The notes beneath the pieces were generated by a model. That model did no database searches and was not told where the DNA came from. It saw only the letters and a list, made by a program, of their open reading frames with translations. A DNA stretch of 64,000 bases from UBA7672 sp963784415 (GTDB lineage: Bacteria > Pseudomonadota > Alphaproteobacteria > Caulobacterales > Hyphomonadaceae). Numbering within the stretch: the stretch's first letter is position 1; each line of letters begins with the position of its first letter. Location: positions 62,001 to 126,000 of the forward strand of contig CAWARK010000006.1 in the NCBI GenBank assembly GCA_963784415.1, read 5' to 3'. The translations under genes were made by a program, and so were the position numbers. Below, in pieces: positions 34,367 to 41,088 of this stretch.

Positions 34367-35005
34367 ATGGCTCGTCCACCCGGTAATCCTTCAGCCGCCT
34401 ACGTCCGCTTCCAGGCGTCGACCAACATCGACTACTCCGCCTGGAAGGAAGGCACGCCCTACGACATCCCCGCTCTCAGCGAGATCACGCCCGAAGAGCG
34501 CGACAGCCTCACCGACGAACTCTGCCAGAAATCATCGCTCGACTGGCGCGACGTCGAAGCCCTCCGCGCGCTCGCCACGCCAAAGGCCATCGCCCGCATC
34601 GGCACAGCCGCCGAAAAACAGACCGACGGCGCCGGCATCGAAGCCTTCATGGACGACATCGCGCGCGAGGGCTGGACGCCCGAGATCGAGACCCGCTTCA
34701 TCGAAAAACTCGAGCTTGCGATGTCCTTCACCGGCGCCCTCGACCGCCTCTACGAGATCGCCGAGGCCCACCCCACGCCCGCCGTCATGAAGCAGCTGAT
34801 GCGCAACGCCCGCATCGCCGGCGACGCAACCGTGCGCTACTCAACGGGCGGGTTCCTTCTGGAACTCACCGGCCACGTCGACACCCGCTACACCTTCGAC
34901 CCCGCTATCCGCCCGCACCTGCTCGATCTCAACAGCGACGACTACAAGACGTACAAGGCTGCCGTTGCGTGGCTGGAACAGAAGGTCGCGAACCCGAAGG
35001 CGTAG
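34367..35005 (+). CDS. Hypothetical helical protein
   Basis: 212 residues: MARPPGNPSAAYVRFQASTN, WKEGTPYDIPALSEITPEER, DVEALRALATPKAIARIGTA, SFTGALDRLYEIAEAHPTPA, GFLLELTGHVDTRYTFDPAI. No signal peptide or membrane segment; mostly helical, possibly HEAT-like. It starts 32 bp after the upstream small gene, so co-transcription is likely. I do not recognise the family. Confidence 0.6.
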   Translation: MARPPGNPSAAYVRFQASTNIDYSAWKEGTPYDIPALSEITPEERDSLTDELCQKSSLDWRDVEALRALATPKAIARIGTAAEKQTDGAGIEAFMDDIAREGWTPEIETRFIEKLELAMSFTGALDRLYEIAEAHPTPAVMKQLMRNARIAGDATVRYSTGGFLLELTGHVDTRYTFDPAIRPHLLDLNSDDYKTYKAAVAWLEQKVANPKA

Positions 35006-35079
35006 GTCCCACGACCCTTCACTGCTTTTCCAACGATCCGTTCATCTCACGTTGGGCTCGTGTCCCGCACCCTCCGCTT

Positions 35080-35829
35080 ATGCCAAGACACGTCCTGATC
35101 GCAGCCTTAGCCGGCGTCATGCTCGCTTCCTCCCCTGCCTTCGCTCAGGATGCGGAACCACAGCTCGACGGCGCCCCTCCGCCACTCCAGATCCCCAAGC
35201 CGACGCCTCCAAAGCCAGCACCGCCGAAGCCGACTCCGAAGCCCGCGCCACCTGCCGTCAAAATCGTCACACCGAAAGCTGCTGCGCCCGCCCCGGTCGA
35301 CACCACCAAAGCCGAACAGGCGCGCCTCGCGCAGCAGGCCGCCGCCCAGAAGACCGAGCAGGCCCGCCTCACCAGCCTCGCCGCCAGTCTCGCGGCGCAA
35401 CAGGCGCGGCTCGATGCCCGCGCCGCCGAAATCACCGCCGGGGAAAAGCGTCTCGCGCGCGAACGCGAAGACCAGGACGCCGACTACGCCCGCAAGCTCG
35501 CCGAACTCGGCACACCTCGCGAAACGCCGCGCCCCGCTGAACCCGCCACCGCCCGCCTGCCGCCCGCGCCTACACCGCCCACAGCCCCCGCACGCATCCG
35601 CGTCAGCTATGACGACGCCCGCACCGCCTGCACGCGCGCCGGCATGTCCGACGCCATCGACCACGACTTCTTCTCGGCCCGCTACGACGCAGCGCCGCGC
35701 TTCTACGAACGCCAGCGCGAGCTACGCGGCCGCATGCGCATGGACGATCGCGAAGGCTATCTGACTGTCGACACGGTCTGCCAGCTCGACGCCAACGGCG
35801 CCGTGCTCCGGTTTGAAGTGCTGCGCTGA
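35080..35829 (+). CDS. Secreted proline-rich coiled-coil protein
   Basis: 249 residues. Signal peptide (MPRHVLIAALAGVMLASSPA, cleavage near FAQDA), a Pro/Lys-rich stretch (about 30-70), an Ala/Gln/Arg heptad region (about 75-140), a second Pro-rich linker, and a C-terminal domain with two cysteines (ARTACTRAGMSDAIDHDFFS, ...TVDTVCQLDANGAVLRFEVL). It could span the periplasm or bind peptidoglycan. Start ATG 35080 chosen for the signal peptide. Unknown family. Confidence 0.65.
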   Translation: MPRHVLIAALAGVMLASSPAFAQDAEPQLDGAPPPLQIPKPTPPKPAPPKPTPKPAPPAVKIVTPKAAAPAPVDTTKAEQARLAQQAAAQKTEQARLTSLAASLAAQQARLDARAAEITAGEKRLAREREDQDADYARKLAELGTPRETPRPAEPATARLPPAPTPPTAPARIRVSYDDARTACTRAGMSDAIDHDFFSARYDAAPRFYERQRELRGRMRMDDREGYLTVDTVCQLDANGAVLRFEVLR

Positions 35830-35844
35830 GGCGCGCACACGCCA

Positions 35845-36004
35845 GGAAGCGTGTCCGTCAGGGACACGCGTTCCCGGCGAAGGCCGGGATCCAGCCCCAC
35901 TGAAGAAGCCGCGCGCAGCGCGTCAAAGTCTTTTCACACATCACACACACGGAAGAAGTCTGGACCCCGGCCTTCGCCGGGGACGCGTGCAAGAGCACGC
36001 TTCC
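35845..36004. repeat. Inverted pair of REP-like palindromes (REPIN-like), family 2
   Basis: Two copies of one unit face each other. The left copy (35845-35894) runs GGAAGCGTG, a small hairpin, CACGCGT, then CCCGGCGAAGGCCGGG and ATCCAG. The right copy (35960-36004) is its reverse complement with a few changes. The 65-bp core between them has no reading frame of note. It lies between convergent genes, so it may also help terminate transcription. Confidence 0.75.
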
Positions 36005-36020
36005 AGATCACGCCGTTGCG

Positions 36021-36398
36021 CTAGCCCATCCGCTTCATGGCGCAGATCTTGTTGCCATCCGGATCACGCAGATAGGCGAGATACAGCTCCATCGTTGCGC
36101 CCTTGCGGATGCCCGGCGGATTCTCGATCGCCGTGCCGCCATTGGCAACGCCGGCATCGTGCCAGGCATGCGCCTGCTCGGGCGTATCGACCGCAAAGCC
36201 GATCGTGCCGCCATTGGCATGTGTCGCTCGCTCGCCATTGATCGGCTTGCTCACGCCGAACGTGCCCGTCTTGGTGCGCCAGAAAACGCGATTGCCATCC
36301 ACGAAGCCCGGCTTCACGCCGATGGCGCCCAGCACCGCATCATAGAACGTCTTGGATTTTTCGAGATCATTCGTCCCGATCATCACATGCGAAAACAT
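36021..36398 (-). CDS. VOC-family protein
   Basis: 125 residues: MFSHVMIGTNDLEKSKTFYD, LGAIGVKPGFVDGNRVFWRT, GTIGFAVDTPEQAHAWHDAG, GIRKGATMELYLAYLRDPDG, NKICAMKRMG. It is the glyoxalase-like fold with His4, a central His and a C-terminal Glu (METLYL region) as likely ligands. Start 36398 has GAGGACC upstream. It is convergent with the secreted coiled-coil gene across the REPIN-like repeat. Confidence 0.85.
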   Translation of the reverse strand: MFSHVMIGTNDLEKSKTFYDAVLGAIGVKPGFVDGNRVFWRTKTGTFGVSKPINGERATHANGGTIGFAVDTPEQAHAWHDAGVANGGTAIENPPGIRKGATMELYLAYLRDPDGNKICAMKRMG

Positions 36399-36538
36399 AG
36401 GGTCCTCCCGGTCGCGCCGTCCGCGCGCCGGCACGGCATGCGCGATCCGGAACCGCAGCGCAATCCTTCCGCAACGCAAAACGATCCCCGCCAGATGACG
36501 GAGACGCTCGCATTTCAATTGCCTGAAGAGGCAAAATC

Positions 36539-36781
36539 TCAGTTCGGCTTGGTCTTCGGATCACCGTCCACCGCGTCAGCGATCGAGTCCGCAGCGTCCT
36601 TGCGCTCGGTACCCAGCGTGTGATCGACCGCCTCGCCGGTCTTCTCGAACGCGCCGTCGCCTGGGTCTTTCTTGCCGCGCACATCGTCGATCGCATTGTC
36701 CACCGACTCGCCAGCCTTCTCGCAAGCCGCAAGCCCGGCAAAGCCAGCCAGCGCAAGCGCCATCATCATTGTCTTCATCAT
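36539..36781 (-). CDS. Small lipoprotein
   Basis: 80 residues. The signal sequence MMKTMMMALALAGFAGLAAC carries a lipobox (GLAAC, lipidation at Cys20). The short acidic mature part (EKAGESVDNAIDDVRGKKDP, EKTGEAVDHTLGTERKDAAD) has two repeats of an EKxGExVDxxxxxxR unit, as in small entericidin-like or YtxH-like lipoproteins. Function unknown, probably envelope related. Confidence 0.7.
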   Translation of the reverse strand: MMKTMMMALALAGFAGLAACEKAGESVDNAIDDVRGKKDPGDGAFEKTGEAVDHTLGTERKDAADSIADAVDGDPKTKPN

Positions 36782-36925
36782 GGCAAATTTCCCTGTCCAC
36801 CAGCGCTGACGCGCCTCTGCCCAAGCCAACGCGCTCCTGCGTCAATCGTTGCATCGCGTTCCCACCCATTGACCGCACACCCTCCGCGCGGCCACTGTCC
36901 CCCGGGGAAAGGCAGGGAGGGCGAC

Positions 36926-37327
36926 GTGTTTGAAGGGTTTCTGAAAACTGTCACATCCGCTGCGTTCCTCGGCACGCTCGGCAAGGGCGTCGCCACCACG
37001 GCGTTCATCGTCGCCCTGTCGGAAATCGCCAAGCGCTCGACCTGGCTGGCGGCGGCCCTCGTCGCCCTGCCGCTCGCCACCATCCTCACGGTCGCATTCA
37101 TCGCGATGGATACGCAGAAAGGCGGCACGAACATCGCCAATGCGTTCGCGATGAAGACCTTCCTGCTGTTCTGGCCGGGGCTGATCTTCTTTGTCGGCCT
37201 CATTGGCCTTCAGAAGATCGGGATGGAATTCTGGCTCGCCTTCGCCATCTCGGTGGCGGCCTGCTTCCTGTCCACGTGGGGCTTCTCCACCTTCCTGACC
37301 TCTGCGGGCTGGATCAGCGAAGACTAA
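36926..37327 (+). CDS. DUF3147-like membrane protein
   Basis: 133 residues from a GTG at 36926 (reads MFEGFLKTVTSAAFLGTLGK), with GGCAGGGAGG upstream as ribosome-binding site. There are four membrane segments: TAFIVALSEIAKRSTWLAAA, LPLATILTVAFIAMDT, LLFWPGLIFFVGLIGL, FWLAFAISVAACFLSTWGFS. The SEIAKRS motif and topology fit DUF3147. Function unknown. The next small membrane gene starts 17 bp later. Confidence 0.75.
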   Translation: MFEGFLKTVTSAAFLGTLGKGVATTAFIVALSEIAKRSTWLAAALVALPLATILTVAFIAMDTQKGGTNIANAFAMKTFLLFWPGLIFFVGLIGLQKIGMEFWLAFAISVAACFLSTWGFSTFLTSAGWISED

Positions 37328-37344
37328 ACCTCTAGGAAGCCGGG

Positions 37345-37569
37345 ATGGCCGAACCGTCTGGATTCGAGAAACATCTGCGCATGACGATCGTCGTCACGCT
37401 GCTCGTGCTTGTGGTCGTCGCCCCGCTCGTTGGCGTCTACGCTTTCTCGCCCTTCTTCTTCGCGTGGGGCATTGATCCGTATCAGCTTGCTGTGGCGCTC
37501 GGCGTCATGCTGGCCGAAGCCCTGGCCGCCGCCCTGCTCTATCTGCTCGTCTTGCGCGCCCGTCGCTAG
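37345..37569 (+). CDS. Small two-pass membrane protein
   Basis: 74 residues: a polar start (MAEPSGFEKHLR), membrane segment TIVVTLLVLVVVAPLVGVYA, and a second segment LAVALGVMLAEALAAALLYL ending LRARR. It is 17 bp downstream of the DUF3147-like gene and probably in its operon. AGGAAGCCGGG precedes the ATG. Unknown function. Confidence 0.65.
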   Translation: MAEPSGFEKHLRMTIVVTLLVLVVVAPLVGVYAFSPFFFAWGIDPYQLAVALGVMLAEALAAALLYLLVLRARR

Positions 37570-37581
37570 GCGCTAGCCGCA

Positions 37582-37662
37582 TCAGACGACGTGGAAAAGA
37601 TACAGCAGCAGAATGATGGGGAGCGGGATGCCCAGCGCCCACAGTGCAATGCCCTTCAGCAT
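37582..37662 (-). CDS. 26-residue single-pass membrane peptide
   Basis: The minus-strand frame from ATG 37662 reads MLKGIALWALGIPLPIILLL followed by YLFHVV and stop. GGAGACAC before the ATG is a good ribosome-binding site. The LLGIP-I-PIILLLYLF pattern is one I associate with tiny conserved membrane proteins of proteobacteria (from memory, no name). It lies 43 bp upstream of no minus-strand gene start; the next minus-strand gene upstream is convergent-free at 37706. Confidence 0.55.
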   Translation of the reverse strand: MLKGIALWALGIPLPIILLLYLFHVV

Positions 37663-37705
37663 ATGTGTCTCCTGAATCCTGTCAGCCGCTAGATCTTGTC
37701 AGCCC

Positions 37706-38353
37706 CTAAATCTTGTCGGCCATGGTGATCGGACGCGGCAGGCGCTCACGCGCATGCCAGTCTGGATGCGCATAGCCGAGCCGGCCGCCGGCAATCGCGC
37801 CGATCGCGCCCAGCACCATCGCGCCAACCGCCCACCATGCCGCCATCGCTGTTGCATCCTGCACCGCATCAACCTGATCCGGCGTCAGTGTCTCGCGTGC
37901 ACGGCTCGCTTCGCCGGTGGCAATCTGCGCGACATCGACCGCACGGCTCGCCGAAACGCCGTGTTCGCTGGACAGGATGCCCGACACGCCAAAGCCAAGG
38001 ACGGCCGCGCCGATCGTGAACGCCAGCGCCCACACGATCAGTCCCTGCAACATGCCGGTATGATGGTCGGGCCAGCGCGCCGCGCGCACCGCGATGAACG
38101 CGCCGACCTGCAGGGCGACAAGATTTGAGAAGATGATCCAGAGCCCGCCAGCGACCGTCCAGCCGGGCGCCTGCGCACTCGCGCTCTGCCACGGCGACAT
38201 CGCCGTCGCGCCGATCGCAACACCGAGCAACAACAGCGTGAAGCCGATCGCCAGCGCGACCACCGTGCCGGCAATCGCCGCGCCCCAGTCGATCAGCGGA
38301 TGCGAATACGGGTGAGGCGGGGGCGCGATAATCGCAACAGGCTCGATAGCCAT
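37706..38353 (-). CDS. Four-pass membrane protein of unknown function
   Basis: 215 residues from MAIEPVAIIAPPPHPYSHPL at 38353 with GGAGAACGTC upstream. Membrane segments: IDWGAAIAGTVVALAIGFTL, the LWIIFSNLVALQVGAFIAVR region, MLQGLIVWALAFTIGAAVLG, and WWAVGAMVLGAIGAIAGGRL. A soluble loop with DVAQIATGEASRARETLTPD lies between the last two. Similar proteins are often labelled PhnA-like in databases (recollection). No function assigned. Confidence 0.65.
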   Translation of the reverse strand: MAIEPVAIIAPPPHPYSHPLIDWGAAIAGTVVALAIGFTLLLLGVAIGATAMSPWQSASAQAPGWTVAGGLWIIFSNLVALQVGAFIAVRAARWPDHHTGMLQGLIVWALAFTIGAAVLGFGVSGILSSEHGVSASRAVDVAQIATGEASRARETLTPDQVDAVQDATAMAAWWAVGAMVLGAIGAIAGGRLGYAHPDWHARERLPRPITMADKI

Positions 38354-38655
38354 GACGTTCTCCGACACGGGTCCAAAACTCCCGCGAACAACGCCTCGCA
38401 TCGCCATATGTTGCAGCCCACGCCCCAGCACGTTTCAGCGCCGACCCTTGCCGCTGGGTCATTCGGCACGCGCGAAAAGGCCCCTGGTCACATTCACCCC
38501 AACCGCGTGCGGAATCTGATGCGGGTCTGACGAACACCGCTACGACCCCACATTTCAAAGCAAAAAACCGCTCGGCTGGCCGTCAGAAAGCTTGCGAACG
38601 CAAGGATTAACCCCACTAATTGCAGGCAGTTCAAACAGGATCGCCTGGACACGCG

Positions 38656-38862
38656 ATGACGAGCCGACAGTTCGAGATCACCTTCGCACCGCTTTGGAAG
38701 CTCGCCGGCTTTGCTTTGCTGTTGCTCAGCTTCAGCTTCACCGGCTGGATGCTTGGCAACGCCCTCGTCGCCGTCGATCACCTGCTCGATGCATCGGTGG
38801 ACTTCTTCCAGAGCGCCACGTCGGTTTTCGAGCCCGACCACCCCGGCATATTCGCCAACTGA
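38656..38862 (+). CDS. Small single-pass membrane protein
   Basis: 68 residues: MTSRQFEITFAPLWKLAGFA, LLLLSFSFTGWMLGNALVAV, DHLLDASVDFFQSATSVFEP. One membrane segment (about 14-36) with the C-terminus outside or in the periplasm. Weak ribosome-binding site. Unknown; it is convergent with the terminase gene across a terminator hairpin. Confidence 0.5.
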   Translation: MTSRQFEITFAPLWKLAGFALLLLSFSFTGWMLGNALVAVDHLLDASVDFFQSATSVFEPDHPGIFAN

Positions 38863-38872
38863 AAAAGCCCTA

Positions 38873-38908
38873 CTGAAAAAGAAAGGCGCCCCGCTTTCGC
38901 GAGGCGCC
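38873..38908 (-). terminator. Terminator downstream of the terminase gene
   Basis: Stem GGCGCC (38885-38890) with GGCGCC (38903-38908) extended by an inner CGC/GCG pair, followed on the minus strand by TTTCTTTTTCAG. It lies 150 bp past the terminase stop and may also end the plus-strand gene at 38862. Confidence 0.7.
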
Positions 38909-39058
38909 CTTCCCGCCGGAAGCCGTGGGGGCTCTGCCGGCCTGGCGCACTTGGCAATTCAAGGCCCCCACTTCAAATGGTCTTTCAGTAACGTTGGCAG
39001 CGCACACGCCAAAAGCTGAAGCGCCGTGGGCCGGATGCGCTGTTGTCGCAGCCCGCCC

Positions 39059-40852
39059 CTAGAACCGCTCCGCCCGCGGCCTTGCCCGCTTCGACATCAG
39101 CTCGTCCACCGCCCACACCAGCGCATCGACCCGATCCGGCGAGCGCGCCCGCCGCCCGTCATCGCCCGCCGCGCCGAACGAACACATCTCGTCCTCGAGT
39201 TCCTTCAGCACGCGCACATGCCGCACGCGCCCCGTCGTATAGAGCACGGAGACCGGCTGCGCCCGCTCCCGCTTCGACGTCTTCGCGTGCTGCAACTTCA
39301 CCCGCAGCCTCGCTCCGCCCTCAAGCTCGGCGCCCGCCCGCTCCAGCACCTCACGCACCATCTCGCCGCCCTGATTGCTCTCCGCCACCACGGTTCCCGC
39401 GCCCCAGCCCCGCGCCGCCAGCATCACCCGCTCCGCCCACGCCGCCGGCTTCAGCCCCCGCACCGTCGCATCCGCCAGCACGTACACAACGCCGGCCTTC
39501 ACGCCCGCCACGATGATCCCGCACGCATCCGACTTGCCCGTCGCCGTCACCGGCGGATCCACCGCCACCACCACGCGCTCCAGCCCTTCCGCCTCGCCAG
39601 CGCCAGCCCGCGCATCGTCGATCATCGCGCGCGACCACAGCGCGCCCTCCAGATCCTCGATCAGCTCGCCGTCCAGCTCCTGCCGCCCCAGCTCCGTCCC
39701 CGCATAGTCCTCCTCCAGACCCGCCACGAACTCCGGCGACAGGTTGATCGCATTCGCCCGCGTCGCCGCCCGCGTGATCACCACGCCGCCGCGCTTCATC
39801 TCGCCCTTCTTCACCAGCAGCTTCACCAGCTCACGCGGCCGAGGCGTCGTCGTCGCCACGATGCGCGGCGCCGGACCCAGCCGCATGCCGAACGCCAGCG
39901 TGCTCCACGTCTTCACGTCGTTCGCCCACGCGCCGATCTCATCGCACCACGCCAGATCGAACTGCGGCCCGCGCAGCGAATCCGGATCCTCCGCCGAAAA
40001 CGCAAACGCCACCGCCCCCGCGCACAACCCAACCGGCGGCCACACCAATCTCCGCCGCGTCACCTCATAAGTCGGCCGCAACGCCGGATCGCCTATCGCA
40101 CACAACCCGCTCGGCCCACTGATCATCACCTCGCGCACGTCATGCAGCGAAGGCCCGACCAGCGCGATCCGCTTCGCAATCCCCATCTCCACCAGCCCCC
40201 TTACCCACTCCGCCCCCGCCCGCGTCTTCCCCGCGCCCCGCCCGCCCATCAACACCCACGTCCGCCACGCCCCTTCAGGCGGAAGCTGCGCCGCATGCGC
40301 AACCTCGTTCCACGGCGCCGGCTCTTGTCCTCCCTCGGCGAAGCCGGGGGAGGTGTCGCCCCGGACTTGATCCGGGGCGACGGAGAGGGCTGCCGCAACA
40401 TCGCCAGTCACGACGCGCACCACCGGAACCAGTTCCGCCACCGGCGTCCACTCGCACGCCGCCGCATCCGCACGCGCGCCCTCCCACGTATCGAGAAGGA
40501 TCCGCCGCGCCACGATGGCCTCCGCCACGCGCGCCGAAAGAGTCTTCAGCTCCTCCCGCGTCAGCAGCCTCCATTTGTCCTTCGTCTTGCGCCAGCTGAT
40601 TGTCGTCGGATGCACGCCGAACATCGCGCCGACATCCCGCATGTTCCGCCCACGCCCGAACTGCAGCCGCAAGGCCTCCCAGCACACGGCTTTCTTGCGC
40701 TGTGTGCGCACCCACATCGACTCGTCGCAAGCCGCCTCCAGCGCATCGCTCAGCGCCTCCGCCTGCGTCATCACCTCATGTCCCGCCGGCGAAAGTGTCG
40801 AGGTATCCATGCCCTCCGCACCATCGTCCAAGCGCACAGTATCTTCCGTCAT
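39059..40852 (-). CDS. GTA gp2: terminase large subunit with N-terminal helix-turn-helix extension
   Basis: 597 residues, intact. Residues 1-150 carry a small-terminase-like part (AEALSDALEAACDESMWVRT and helix-turn-helix NMRDVGAMFGVHPTTISWRK near 70-89). The ATPase has Walker A VLMGGRGAGKTRAG (about 200-213) and Walker B LAWCDEIGAW. The nuclease domain starts VVVAVDPPVTATGKSDACGI and ends SPDRVDALVWAVDEL. It cuts and pumps DNA into heads. GTA TerL proteins are usually under 500 residues, so a TerS-TerL fusion is plausible. Residues 155-175 are encoded by a REP-like palindrome. Upstream (40913-40966) lies the element shared with the portal gene. Confidence 0.92.
   Translation of the reverse strand: MTEDTVRLDDGAEGMDTSTLSPAGHEVMTQAEALSDALEAACDESMWVRTQRKKAVCWEALRLQFGRGRNMRDVGAMFGVHPTTISWRKTKDKWRLLTREELKTLSARVAEAIVARRILLDTWEGARADAAACEWTPVAELVPVVRVVTGDVAAALSVAPDQVRGDTSPGFAEGGQEPAPWNEVAHAAQLPPEGAWRTWVLMGGRGAGKTRAGAEWVRGLVEMGIAKRIALVGPSLHDVREVMISGPSGLCAIGDPALRPTYEVTRRRLVWPPVGLCAGAVAFAFSAEDPDSLRGPQFDLAWCDEIGAWANDVKTWSTLAFGMRLGPAPRIVATTTPRPRELVKLLVKKGEMKRGGVVITRAATRANAINLSPEFVAGLEEDYAGTELGRQELDGELIEDLEGALWSRAMIDDARAGAGEAEGLERVVVAVDPPVTATGKSDACGIIVAGVKAGVVYVLADATVRGLKPAAWAERVMLAARGWGAGTVVAESNQGGEMVREVLERAGAELEGGARLRVKLQHAKTSKRERAQPVSVLYTTGRVRHVRVLKELEDEMCSFGAAGDDGRRARSPDRVDALVWAVDELMSKRARPRAERF
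40329..40389 (-). repeat. REP-like palindromic unit inserted in frame within the terminase gene
   Basis: Two hairpins in series: CCTCCC..GGCGAAGCC..GGGAGG (40329-40353) and TCGCCCCGG..CCGGGGCGA (40356-40380), closing with CGGAGAGGG (40381-40389). The unit matches the two halves of the inverted pair at 43311-43559 in its outer parts, with a different inner hairpin. It adds about 21 codons (residues 155-175) to the linker before the ATPase domain without breaking the frame. Confidence 0.8.
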
Positions 40853-40912
40853 CAGGGTCTCCGTCGGCGCACACCACGCGCGCCAGACCCCTCACCTTAC
40901 CCACGCAAACTC

Positions 40913-40966
40913 CCCGGCCGGTTTGACGAACCCCAATCCCCCTATTTTTCCGTGCAAGCCATTGAT
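40913..40966 (-). promoter_or_regulatory. Conserved upstream element of terminase gene (copy B)
   Basis: It starts 60 bp before the terminase ATG. The plus-strand core 40913-40947 (CCCGGCCG, TTTGACGAA, CCCCAATCC, CCCTATTT) is the near-twin of 31171-31206 before the portal gene. Similarity extends weakly to 40966 (GCAAG..TGAT). No other copy was found by eye in the window. It also lies 123 bp before the divergent enoyl-CoA hydratase gene. Confidence 0.68.
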
Positions 40967-41088
40967 CGCGCTCAAAACTGCAAAAAGTTAGCTGGCCGAA
41001 TCTGCGCACGGGAATCCCCCGAATTAGGCGTCCGCCTTGCCGCCATCTCCCATCAGCGTACCCTCCCCCAAAAATACGGGAGCGAAAC

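Larger units (their letters stand above)
12496..40852 (-). mobile_element. Dispersed remnant of an RcGTA-type gene transfer agent cluster
   Basis: Eleven phage-type genes or fragments, all on the minus strand, lie in RcGTA order: terminase (39059-40852), portal (29890-30981), holin-like (29609-29797), small coiled coil (28384-28605), prohead protease (27917-28384), capsid (24117-25352), gp6 (20406-20978), gp8 (20000-20409), gp9 (13445-13871), gp11 start (13171-13443), gp15 end (12496-13164). Five blocks of unrelated genes separate them. In Rhodobacter capsulatus the cluster is contiguous and about 15 kb. gp7, gp10 and gp12-gp14 are not seen here. Head genes are intact while tail genes are broken, so particles are not expected from this locus alone. 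Confidence 0.8.

Noticed and set aside
21032..36398. The four VOC-family genes as one duplicated cluster
   Set aside because: They differ in length, motifs and strand and lie in separate blocks; nothing beyond the common fold links them.
12496..40852. An ordinary inserted prophage
   Set aside because: No integrase, repressor, lysis cassette or att repeats are visible, and gene order and families match RcGTA.
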